Origin: Thalassovita mediterranea
GTDB taxonomy: Bacteria; Pseudomonadota; Alphaproteobacteria; Rhodobacterales; Rhodobacteraceae
Assembly (NCBI RefSeq): GCF_001458435.1
Contig: NZ_CYSF01000012.1
Location: forward strand, 124,001 to 188,000
DNA: 64,000 nt
Direction of reading: 5' to 3'
Both the position numbers and the translations under genes were made by a program. The notes beneath the pieces were generated by a model that ran no database searches, was not told where the DNA came from, and was given only the letters and a program-made list of their open reading frames with translations. Positions 53,819 through 61,690 of the stretch are shown here, piece after piece; the stretch's first letter is position 1; every line of letters starts with the position of its first letter.

Positions 53819-54022
53819 GCTGTCCTCGCACATCTTTAATCAAAGAGTATATGTCAAAATGTGCAGGTATATTAGGAAGTTTTCGCCCTTTTATCTACTC
53901 CAGGTTGCTATGGTGGTTTTGGTGCCTATCAAAGGGGCTCTTTTACACGCAAATTAAACAGTTTCCGCCGTTCCGCCGTTTGTTTCTTTAGGAAATGGTA
54001 TGTTTTGGAATGGAGTGCGGCG

Positions 54023-55021
54023 ATGCATGTGTCCTCTTCGGGAACAGTTTCAAGTCAATTCAGCGCAGTGCAGGTGAGTGCCCGCTATACGAGTCACAAC
54101 AGTCAGTCGGTGGTGCGACAGGACGTTAGCCCCGCCAGCGATGTGCAGCAGCTGCGCCGAGGTGAAGCGCGCGTTGAAACGAGCGTAAGTATCAGTCTGA
54201 GTGAAGCACGCGAAAGCATCGCCGAGCAGCGCGGTGGGCGCGGGATCGGTTGGGCCTATGGCCGACATGCAGGTCCGATGAAACACGGGCACGCAAAGCA
54301 CGATGATGCCGTCGAGCAGGGTGGTCAGATGACGGCACGTGATCTGCGCAATCAGCTGCGTGCGGATCGACAGGCACCAATTGCGGCCGAACCGCAGGCC
54401 GAGGCAGGTAGTGCCAGCAGTGTCGCACAGATCGCCAGCCAGCAGGCCCTGTCACTAGTGTCGGCGACTTCCGTCAGTATCAGCATTGCAGCCGCCTCGT
54501 TTGAAAGCTCTGCCAGCTTTGGTGGGACTGTTTCAGGGGATTTGACCCAGCCCGAGCAATTGGCAGCCCCAGCGCCTGAGTATCAAAGTGTGAATGAGGA
54601 TACGCCAAGCGCCGCAATGTTGGAACTGGCCCGCATTCAGGCTGAACAAGCGGCTGAGGCCGAGGTGGACACGCCTGATGACAGCCCCGAGATCGAGGAT
54701 CTGGGCGATTTGTTCGAGTTGGCATTCAGCGGCGAACTGGTTGAGATGGATCCGATGGATGTCATTGAACAGGTGGCCGCACTGTTCGGGGTCGAAATGG
54801 ACTTCGGTGGCCCTGAAGAGAGTGGTGATCCAATGCAGATCGGTGCCCTGTCTGGTGAGGTCGGGGGGAGCTTTGCTGCCTCTGAGGCTTCGCTCGCCGC
54901 CTTCAGTCTAGAGGCCAGCATGACCACCGCAACCTTTGCGGATGGCAGTACTGTAACCTCAATGTCGGTGAATTTCAGCGCGATCGCGGCCTATTCCCGT
55001 ACGATGGAATATAGTGTCTAG
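54023..55021 (+). CDS. cysteine-free, Ser/Ala-rich acidic protein of unknown function
   Basis: A 332-residue protein from the ATG at 54023, preceded by GGAG; a TTG six codons earlier is possible. It contains no Cys and very few Lys, and is rich in Ser, Ala, Glu and Gln. The motif TS(V/M)S(I/V) recurs three times, at residues 53-60, 149-156 and 312-319. The central part (95-210) is low-complexity; residues 210-270 are strongly acidic (TPDDSPEIEDLGDLFELAF). There is no signal peptide, membrane helix or known domain. Composition and lack of Cys are compatible with type I secretion, but no RTX repeats are present. The stop overlaps the convergent FAD oxidoreductase gene by 4 bases. Function unknown. 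Confidence 0.65.
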   Translation: MHVSSSGTVSSQFSAVQVSARYTSHNSQSVVRQDVSPASDVQQLRRGEARVETSVSISLSEARESIAEQRGGRGIGWAYGRHAGPMKHGHAKHDDAVEQGGQMTARDLRNQLRADRQAPIAAEPQAEAGSASSVAQIASQQALSLVSATSVSISIAAASFESSASFGGTVSGDLTQPEQLAAPAPEYQSVNEDTPSAAMLELARIQAEQAAEAEVDTPDDSPEIEDLGDLFELAFSGELVEMDPMDVIEQVAALFGVEMDFGGPEESGDPMQIGALSGEVGGSFAASEASLAAFSLEASMTTATFADGSTVTSMSVNFSAIAAYSRTMEYSV

Positions 55022-56064
55022 AAGCTGGCCTCGGGGCGGAAATCATCGGGGATCTGATCTACGTCGTTCAGGATCAGGTCGGCCATGACCTCTGCCACCT
55101 TGGGCGCCATGCCAAAGCCGATTTTAAATCCGCCGTTGGCAATAAGCTGTCCCTGATGGATCGGGTGTTCCCCCAGCACCGGTGCGCGTGAGCGGCTGCG
55201 CGGGCGCACGCCGGCCCAGCGGTCGATCACCTCTGCCCCTTGCAGAGCGGGCACTGCGGCGATGGCGCGGTCAATCACGGCGTCCAGCTGTTCATCCGTT
55301 GATTTCGGGTCGCCATAGTCGCGTTCGCTGGTCGATCCAATCGCCACGGTGCCATCCGCGTGTGGCACGATATGCACCGTGTCGGCGAACAGTTGCGGCG
55401 CGGCTGTCAGGTCCATATCCACCTTTAGGGACGCGCCCTGACCCTTCACACCCGCGCCAAACATACGGGGGCGTATGGCGCTGATCGCCTCCAGATCCGT
55501 AATGCCAGTGGCCCACAGGGTGCGGCCTTCATCTGCGGCCTCGGTCACAATCTCCGCGCCCTTGGCGGTGATCGCAGCGACGAGCGCGGCACAGGCGCGG
55601 CGGGGGTGCATGCGGGCGGTCAGCGTGTCGCGGATCAGGAACCCGCTGGGGCTGTGCGGTGCCCAATCGCCTGCCTCGGTCGCAGGGATCACTTGCCACG
55701 TCGCATGTCCCTGCCATAGATCAGCAGCGGTTCCCGCCCGACCTTGGGCCAATTCCAGCGCATGGTCATCAGCGATGGGTTGCAGTCGCCCCGTGCGTCC
55801 ATAGCCGGAAGAGACACCGCCAGCGGCTTCTACCCCCTGCCAGAACCCTTCGGCCATGATCAGGCTGTCGAACTGGAACGCCTTCTTGCTGTTCCAGTTT
55901 TCCGGCACATGCGGGGCCAGTGCGCCAACGACGCCGCCGCTGGAGCCCGCGCCGGGACCAAAGGGATCCACCACCCGTACCTTGGCGCCACGCGACAGGC
56001 AGGCCCATGCGATCGACAGGCCAAAGATGCCTGCACCGCGTATCGTTACATCTGCCATTGCCAT
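55018..56064 (-). CDS. FAD-dependent oxidoreductase, similar to the C-terminal (MnmC1) half of MnmC
   Basis: A 348-residue DAO-family flavoprotein; the start is taken at 56064, with 56058 equally possible. FAD motif VTIRGAGIFGLSIAWACLSRG, then GAGSSGGVVGALAPHVPENW, reminiscent of the ASGN-x-x-G-A-L-x-P motif of MnmC, and a C-terminal GQLIANGGFKIGFGMAPKVA typical of the DAO fold. The divergent neighbour, 57 bases away, is mnmD, the methyltransferase half of MnmC, so this gene is a good candidate for the oxidase half that removes the carboxymethyl group from cmnm5U34 of tRNA. That assignment rests on context and partial motif similarity; a glycine- or amino-acid-oxidase role is the alternative. 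Confidence 0.8.
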   Translation of the reverse strand: MAMADVTIRGAGIFGLSIAWACLSRGAKVRVVDPFGPGAGSSGGVVGALAPHVPENWNSKKAFQFDSLIMAEGFWQGVEAAGGVSSGYGRTGRLQPIADDHALELAQGRAGTAADLWQGHATWQVIPATEAGDWAPHSPSGFLIRDTLTARMHPRRACAALVAAITAKGAEIVTEAADEGRTLWATGITDLEAISAIRPRMFGAGVKGQGASLKVDMDLTAAPQLFADTVHIVPHADGTVAIGSTSERDYGDPKSTDEQLDAVIDRAIAAVPALQGAEVIDRWAGVRPRSRSRAPVLGEHPIHQGQLIANGGFKIGFGMAPKVAEVMADLILNDVDQIPDDFRPEASF

Positions 56065-56121
56065 TGCGCCGTTCCCTCTGCATTGTCGGCCAGACTTTCC
56101 GTTTCCATAAGGCAATCTTTG

Positions 56122-56811
56122 ATGCAAGACCAGCAGCCCCAGCCTCATGCCCAGCTGGAGTGGCGGGAGGATGCAATCCCCGTCTCGACCCAGTTTGATG
56201 ATCCTTATTTCTCGCTGGAAAACGGGCTGGCGGAAACGGGGCATGTGTTTTTGGCGGGCAATGACCTGCCCGATCGGTTCTGCGATGGGTTCCATGTGGC
56301 AGAGCTGGGTTTTGGCACCGGCCTGAACCTTTTGGCTGCGCTGAAACTGTGGCGGGCTTCGGGCGTGGCGGGCAAGCTGCATTTCACCACGTTTGAGGCG
56401 TTTCCAATGCGCCCCGCCGAGATGTTGCGCGCGCAAGCGGCATTTCCAGAGATTGCAGAGGTCGCGGCCGATCTGGCGCCGCATTGGTCGGATGATCTGC
56501 ACCGGATCAGCCTGCCGGATCTGGAATTTGAGATGGTGCTCGGCGATGCGCGTGAAACTCTGCCAACGTGGCAAGGTGCGGCAGATGCGTGGTTTCTGGA
56601 CGGGTTTTCACCGGCCAAGAACCCTGAACTATGGTCGCCAGAATTGATGGCGGCTGTGGGTGACCATACGGTCGCGAATGGAACGGCGGCGACCTATACG
56701 GCGGCGGGGTTCGTGCGCCGTGGTTTGGCAGACGCAGGGTTCACTGTTGAGCGGGTGCCGGGATACGGGCGCAAACGGCATATGACCGTCGCGCGCAAAG
56801 GCGCGGCATGA
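56122..56811 (+). CDS. mnmD: tRNA (5-methylaminomethyl-2-thiouridine)(34)-methyltransferase MnmD
   Basis: A 229-residue stand-alone version of the N-terminal MnmC2 methyltransferase domain, which makes the final methylation to mnm5(s2)U34 in tRNA. Signature motifs: FDDPYFSLENGLAETGHVFL, VAELGFGTGLNLLAALKLW (SAM site), HFTTFEAFPM and DAWFLDGFSPAKNPELW. The start at 56122 gives the usual N-terminus; the open frame upstream covers the opposite-strand gene. Its stop overlaps the next gene by 4 bases (ATGA). Confidence 0.94.
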   Translation: MQDQQPQPHAQLEWREDAIPVSTQFDDPYFSLENGLAETGHVFLAGNDLPDRFCDGFHVAELGFGTGLNLLAALKLWRASGVAGKLHFTTFEAFPMRPAEMLRAQAAFPEIAEVAADLAPHWSDDLHRISLPDLEFEMVLGDARETLPTWQGAADAWFLDGFSPAKNPELWSPELMAAVGDHTVANGTAATYTAAGFVRRGLADAGFTVERVPGYGRKRHMTVARKGAA

Positions 56812-57680
56812 GCGTACACGGACACAACACCCGCCTTGGCATCATGCTGATGGCCGCCGCGACGCTGGTGTTTGCGTTGCAGGACGGCATCTCCAAACAC
56901 TTGGCGGCGGAATATAACACCATGATGGTGATCATGGTGCGCTACTGGTTCTTTGCGCTCTTTGTGATCGCTTTGGCGGCGCGGCAGTCGGGCGGCATCC
57001 GGCAAGCCGCGCGCACCCGTCAACCTGTACTGCAAAGCATCCGTGCGCTGCTGCTGGTGACAGAGATTTGCGTTGCCGTTTATGGCTTTACCCTGCTGGG
57101 TCTGGTGGAAAGTCAGGCGGTTTTTGCGGTCTATCCGCTGCTGGTCGCGGCGCTCAGCGGGCCAGTTTTGGGCGAACGCGTCGGTTGGCGGCGCTGGGCG
57201 GCGATTGGCACCGGGATGGTGGGTATTCTGATCATCCTGCAACCGGGCAGTGGTGTGTTTCAAACCGCGGCTTTGGTGCCTTTTGCCTCTGCCCTGTTGT
57301 TTGCGATCTATGGTCTGCTGACCCGCTATGCAGCGCGCCAGGATAGCGCCGGAACGTCGTTTTTCTGGACCGGCACAGTGGGGGCTCTGGCGATGACATT
57401 CGCGGGCGTATGGTTCTGGCAGCCGATGGTGGGCGGCGACTGGGGCTGGATGGCGGTATTGTGCGTCACTGGTGCGCTGGGGCATTACCTGCTGATCAAA
57501 TGCTACGAGGTGGCAGAGGCCAGCGCCGTACAGCCCTTTGCCTATCTGCATCTGGTGTTCGCCGCGATCCTTGGTGTCACCGTCTTTGGTGAGGTGATCC
57601 GCTGGAACGTCGCACTGGGCGCGGGCATCGTTGTGGCGGCGGGCCTGTTCACCCTAGCGCGAGAGCGGGCGAACGCTTGA
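56808..57680 (+). CDS. DMT family (EamA) transporter
   Basis: A 290-residue inner-membrane transporter with ten predicted helices in two EamA repeats (LGIMLMAAATLVFALQDGIS in the first; ALLFAIYGLLTRYAARQ in the second). PLLVAALSGPVLGERVGWRR is the typical end of repeat one. Substrates of the family include metabolites and amino acids; none is predictable here. Translationally coupled to mnmD. The last 27 bases overlap the convergent lytic transglycosylase gene. Confidence 0.93.
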   Translation: MSVHGHNTRLGIMLMAAATLVFALQDGISKHLAAEYNTMMVIMVRYWFFALFVIALAARQSGGIRQAARTRQPVLQSIRALLLVTEICVAVYGFTLLGLVESQAVFAVYPLLVAALSGPVLGERVGWRRWAAIGTGMVGILIILQPGSGVFQTAALVPFASALLFAIYGLLTRYAARQDSAGTSFFWTGTVGALAMTFAGVWFWQPMVGGDWGWMAVLCVTGALGHYLLIKCYEVAEASAVQPFAYLHLVFAAILGVTVFGEVIRWNVALGAGIVVAAGLFTLARERANA

Positions 57681-59636
57681 TCCCTTCAGTTCCGCTGAAA
57701 ACGGCTGCGGCAGCGCGTCTTGCCCCAGTCGGGCGCGATAGACGGGCAGGCTTTCTGCAACGCGCATCACGTAGTTGCGGGTTTCATTGAACGGAATCAG
57801 CTCGATCCAGTCGATGACATCTACGTTGCTGCGGCGCGGATCGCCGTTGTCTTTCATCCAGCGTTCAGGCCGTTTGGGGCCAGCGTTGTAGCCTGCCGAA
57901 ACCAGTAGGATATTGCCGTCAAACTGTTCGCCCAACTGCGCCAGATAGGCTGACCCCAAAATGGCGTTATATTGCCAGTTAGTCAGCATCGCAGCGGGAT
58001 CGTGATCAATGCCAAGGCGCCCCGCGACCAGTTTGGCGGTGGCGGGCATCACCTGCATCAATCCTTCGGCGCCCGCATGGGACACGACGGTTGGGTCAAA
58101 TTCACTCTCGCGTCGTGCGATGGCGAGGGAGAGTTCTGGGCGCGCGGCCAATTTCATATCGCGCAGGGGGTGCAGCGCGTAATAGGGATCGGCAATGGTC
58201 AGCCCACGTTGCGCGGCCTGCTTGCCTACCATCACCGACAGATGCGGTTGGTTAAGATCGGTCAGCAGGGTGCCCAGCTGGTTCAGCTCTGCCTCCGGCA
58301 GGGTTTCAGCCATGTGCCGCAGGAAGCGTTCCGCCAATGCCAAATCACCCGCGTTTAGCAACAGCAGCGCCGCCTCGAAATTGCTGTTGCGGGCAAACCC
58401 CGCCTGCCGCCAGCCGGGATAACGGCGCGGGTTGGCCAGCGCTGGGTCAAAGGACAGCCCCGCCTTTTCAGCGGCCAGCAGACCGTAGAAGCTGGTTTGA
58501 TAATCCGCGCCGAACGCATAGCCAGACAATGCGCCGTGGCTGTCGCCCCGTGCCTCATGCGCGCGGCCCAGCCAATAGCCTGCGCGGCCCAGCGAAATAG
58601 GGGTAAACACCGCATCGCGGAAGCGTTCAAAATGGGTAACGGCGCGGTCGGCGTCGTTCAGAAACCGCAGGGCAAGGAAGCCGGACAGCCATTCCAGATC
58701 GGCGTAATGGCTTCCCTCGCTCAGCCCGTGGTTTGATGCGAGCGTGTAGGCCTGTCGCACTTCCCCCGCGCGCATCAGGCGGCGTGCCAGATCACGGCGG
58801 GACCGACCCCACGCTTCTGCCTGACCCAGACCTTTCGGGCTGCGTTCAACCAACAAGGCAATCGCATCTTCGCGCCGCCCCTTGCGCAGACGCCATTGGA
58901 AGCGCTCATAGGCGAGGCCCGCATCATCTGACAGCGATTTGGGAACCGCTGCGATCAGTGCATCCACCCCATCGACTGAGGCCCGCAGGCCCAGCCGCGC
59001 CTTGGCGAGTGCCTGCCACCCTGCATTGACGAGGGGCAGCATATCGCGGCTGTTTTGCCGCCATCCCTTCCACAGCGCCATATCAAGGCGTGCGGTATGA
59101 TGGGGACGCAATGTATCGCCGTAGCGTTTGATCAGGGCTGCGTGGTCTTTGGTATCTAGCGCCAGCGTTGTCCACCCTGCGATCAAGGCGGTTTGTGCGT
59201 TTTGCGATTGCCCGTTTTGTTCCAGTGCGCGCACATAGCTGCGCAAGCCAATACCTGTTTGGGGCGGTTGGTTCGCGTAAAATTCTAGGACGGCACTGCG
59301 GCTCGCACCTGCCATCGTTTCTTCGGATCGTTTGCGCAGCAATTTCAGACCAGGCCAGTCAGAGCGCCGCTCCAAAAAGGCGCTGACTTGCGCGGGATCG
59401 CCTTCTCCTGCGCGCAGTTTATGCCATGTGATCAGGTCGGCTGCGACAGGGCCACCGGCGCGCGCAGCTAGCATTTCAGCCTTGGACCAATCCTTGGCCG
59501 TGGCGGCCTGCAAGGCGGCGGCCAGTGGCTTTGGTCCTGCTGATGCCCCTGATTCGGGCTGCGTGGATTGCGCTGAGGCGCCAAAGGACAAGGAAATGCT
59601 GACTGAAAAGCACAGAAGCAGGGGAAAGAGGCGCAT
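57654..59636 (-). CDS. soluble lytic murein transglycosylase (Slt type)
   Basis: A 660-residue periplasmic peptidoglycan-cleaving enzyme. The start at 59636 begins the signal peptide MRLFPLLLCFSVSISLSFGA. A long helical superhelix region (about 40-480) is followed by the SLT domain (about 485-630), with catalytic Glu in ARRESEFDPTVVSHAGAEGL, then MQVMPATAKLVAG and VSAGYNAGPKRPERW. It degrades glycan strands to 1,6-anhydro products during wall turnover. Divergent from dapA; both serve peptidoglycan metabolism. Confidence 0.95.
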   Translation of the reverse strand: MRLFPLLLCFSVSISLSFGASAQSTQPESGASAGPKPLAAALQAATAKDWSKAEMLAARAGGPVAADLITWHKLRAGEGDPAQVSAFLERRSDWPGLKLLRKRSEETMAGASRSAVLEFYANQPPQTGIGLRSYVRALEQNGQSQNAQTALIAGWTTLALDTKDHAALIKRYGDTLRPHHTARLDMALWKGWRQNSRDMLPLVNAGWQALAKARLGLRASVDGVDALIAAVPKSLSDDAGLAYERFQWRLRKGRREDAIALLVERSPKGLGQAEAWGRSRRDLARRLMRAGEVRQAYTLASNHGLSEGSHYADLEWLSGFLALRFLNDADRAVTHFERFRDAVFTPISLGRAGYWLGRAHEARGDSHGALSGYAFGADYQTSFYGLLAAEKAGLSFDPALANPRRYPGWRQAGFARNSNFEAALLLLNAGDLALAERFLRHMAETLPEAELNQLGTLLTDLNQPHLSVMVGKQAAQRGLTIADPYYALHPLRDMKLAARPELSLAIARRESEFDPTVVSHAGAEGLMQVMPATAKLVAGRLGIDHDPAAMLTNWQYNAILGSAYLAQLGEQFDGNILLVSAGYNAGPKRPERWMKDNGDPRRSNVDVIDWIELIPFNETRNYVMRVAESLPVYRARLGQDALPQPFSAELKGSSVRPLSR

Positions 59637-59808
59637 GATGACTTGCGTTTCCAAAGGAACCGAGGATAGACAACCTCAGCTTATGCTGGGTGGCGCACCG
59701 GGGCAAATCACGAGGGCGGCATTCCGCCGCAACCCTGCACCACATTTCTGGCAGAGCCAGTTTAATCTCCCGGGCCTGTCGCCCGCCAAAACGTAGAAGG
59801 AGCGTGTC

Positions 59809-60681
59809 ATGTTCAAAGGATCTTTTCCTGCTTTGGTCACGCCGTTCAAGAACGGCGAGCTGGATCTGGAGACGCTCAAGAAATTGGTCGAATGGCACAT
59901 CGGCGAGGGCACCAACGGTTTTGTTCCCGTTGGCACCACCGGTGAAAGCCCGACCCTGACCCACGAAGAGCACGAAACCATGATCGAAGAGGTGGTGAAA
60001 GCCGCCGCAGGTCGTGTGCCGGTGATCGCGGGTGCAGGCAGCAACAACACCCTTGAAGGCATCCGTTTCATGAAACATGCCGAAAAGGTTGGTGCCGACG
60101 CGGCGCTGGTTGTGACGCCTTATTACAACAAGCCGACCCAACGCGGCCTGATCGCGCATTTCACCGCGCTGCATGACTGCTGCGAACTGCCGATTGTGAT
60201 CTACAACATCCCCGGCCGTTCGGTGGTTGATATGACGCCTGAGACCATGGGTGAGTTGGCCAAACTGCCGCGCATCATTGGTGTGAAAGATGCAACTGGC
60301 GATATCGCCCGTGTCAGCCAGCAACGCGCGTCCTGTGGCCCTGATTTCTGTCAGATGTCGGGTGAGGATGCGACCGCTCTGGGCTTTAACGCGCATGGTG
60401 GTGTGGGCTGTATTTCGGTCACCGCGAACGTCGCGCCGCGCCTGTGTGCAGAATTCCAAGCGGCCACTCTGGCCGGTGATTTCGCCAAAGCGCTGGAATA
60501 TCAGGACAAGCTGATGCCGCTGCACGAAGCGATCTTTATCGAACCGGGTCTGGTTGGCGCGAAATACGCCATGTCCAAACTGGGCCTGTGCAGCGATGAG
60601 GTCCGCCTGCCACTGACCGGCCTGAACGACAGCACCAAGGCCGCGCTGGACGCCGCATTGGTTCACGCGGGTCTGCTGTAA
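59809..60681 (+). CDS. dapA: 4-hydroxy-tetrahydrodipicolinate synthase
   Basis: A 290-residue TIM-barrel aldolase condensing pyruvate with aspartate semialdehyde in the lysine/diaminopimelate pathway. Start [19 protein letters not shown], with GGAG upstream. Pyruvate-binding [10 protein letters not shown], catalytic Tyr in [14 protein letters not shown] and the Schiff-base Lys in [15 protein letters not shown] are all in place. Its product is the substrate for DapB, encoded at the left edge of the window but not in the same operon. A strong terminator follows. Confidence 0.98.
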   Translation: MFKGSFPALVTPFKNGELDLETLKKLVEWHIGEGTNGFVPVGTTGESPTLTHEEHETMIEEVVKAAAGRVPVIAGAGSNNTLEGIRFMKHAEKVGADAALVVTPYYNKPTQRGLIAHFTALHDCCELPIVIYNIPGRSVVDMTPETMGELAKLPRIIGVKDATGDIARVSQQRASCGPDFCQMSGEDATALGFNAHGGVGCISVTANVAPRLCAEFQAATLAGDFAKALEYQDKLMPLHEAIFIEPGLVGAKYAMSKLGLCSDEVRLPLTGLNDSTKAALDAALVHAGLL

Positions 60682-60707
60682 ACTGCTCGCTCAACGCTGA
60701 ATTTTAG

Positions 60708-60736
60708 ACCCGGCGCAGCACTGCGCCGGGTTTTTG
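60708..60736 (+). terminator. rho-independent terminator of dapA
   Basis: 11-bp inverted repeat (60708-60718 with 60721-60731), realistically a 10-bp stem with a 4-base loop, followed by a T-run (TTTTTGCTTTT). Confidence 0.92.
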
Positions 60737-60746
60737 CTTTTGGGCG

Positions 60747-61637
60747 TTAGGATGACGCTTTCCCGCGCCACAGGATGAACAGGCCCGACAGCACGATCAG
60801 GCAACTGCCTAACCCCATGTAGCGGTCAAATCCTTCGTCGAAAAACACCACCCCGATGCCGACACCGAACAGCAGGCGGGAATAGCGGAACGGGGTGACG
60901 GCAGACACCTCACCTGTGCGCATTGCCTTCATCAGGGAACTGTAAGCGCAGACGCCAACGGCCACGACCAGGCCCAGAACCGGCAGGTCGGCAGTGGCGG
61001 GGCGCATCAAGGGCTGACCTGCCCATATCTGATAAAGCAGCCCGGCAAAGGCCAGCGACAGAAACCCGTAAAGCCCCAGCATCGAGGTGTTGAGCGTCGC
61101 AGGCGCCATCCTGCTGGCCAGATCACGTCCGGCAAATCCTAGCATGCCCAGAACAGCCAGCACCGACAGCATCGTGAAACTGTCGCCTGTGGGGCGCAGG
61201 ATCACCAAGACGCCGCAAAGGCCGATCAAAATCGCCACCCATCGCCGCCAGCCGACCTTTTCCCCAAACAGCACCGCTGCCGCGCCCACCACGACCAGCG
61301 GTGTGGCTTGTAGGATCACTGTTGCTGAGGACAGCGGGGCCAAGGCAATGGCCAAGACGTAAAACAGCCGGCCGAACACCTCAAACAGAACCCGAAACCG
61401 CATCGGGCGCGATAGGACGTCAGGATGATAGAGGCCTTCACCGTTGATCAGCAGATGGCCGGCAAACAACACCGCCCCGCCTAGGCCAAGGGTCATCATC
61501 GCCTGCCCCACAGGCAGCGAGCTGGCGGCCTGTTTCAGCAGCGCATCCTCAATTGCAAAGAGGATCATCGCCAGCACCATCCATAGGGCGCCGACCAGAT
61601 TGGCCGATGTGGCCTTGGTGGAATTTAGGTGTGTCAT
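60747..61637 (-). CDS. DMT family (EamA) transporter
   Basis: A 296-residue, ten-helix DMT transporter, different in sequence from the one at 56808. First repeat: LVGALWMVLAMILFAIEDAL, then LVVVGAAAVLFGEKVGWRRW; second repeat: PATLNTSMLGLYGFLSLAFA. It ends LIVLSGLFILWRGKASS. Substrate unknown. It may share the dapA terminator from the opposite side. Confidence 0.93.
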   Translation of the reverse strand: MTHLNSTKATSANLVGALWMVLAMILFAIEDALLKQAASSLPVGQAMMTLGLGGAVLFAGHLLINGEGLYHPDVLSRPMRFRVLFEVFGRLFYVLAIALAPLSSATVILQATPLVVVGAAAVLFGEKVGWRRWVAILIGLCGVLVILRPTGDSFTMLSVLAVLGMLGFAGRDLASRMAPATLNTSMLGLYGFLSLAFAGLLYQIWAGQPLMRPATADLPVLGLVVAVGVCAYSSLMKAMRTGEVSAVTPFRYSRLLFGVGIGVVFFDEGFDRYMGLGSCLIVLSGLFILWRGKASS

Positions 61638-61690
61638 GCCGCAGTGGCATCACAGATTCCCCCAAGGCGCAAGCGCTGGCGTGGTTTCGG

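Noticed and set aside
53715-53957. 80-codon open frame overlapping the start of the leucine-rich-repeat-like gene
   Set aside because: Half of it is antisense to that gene and the rest has only one hydrophobic stretch and no ribosome binding site; not enough to call.
59476-60666. 396-codon open frame on the minus strand
   Set aside because: Antisense to dapA and the beginning of the transglycosylase region; no motif.
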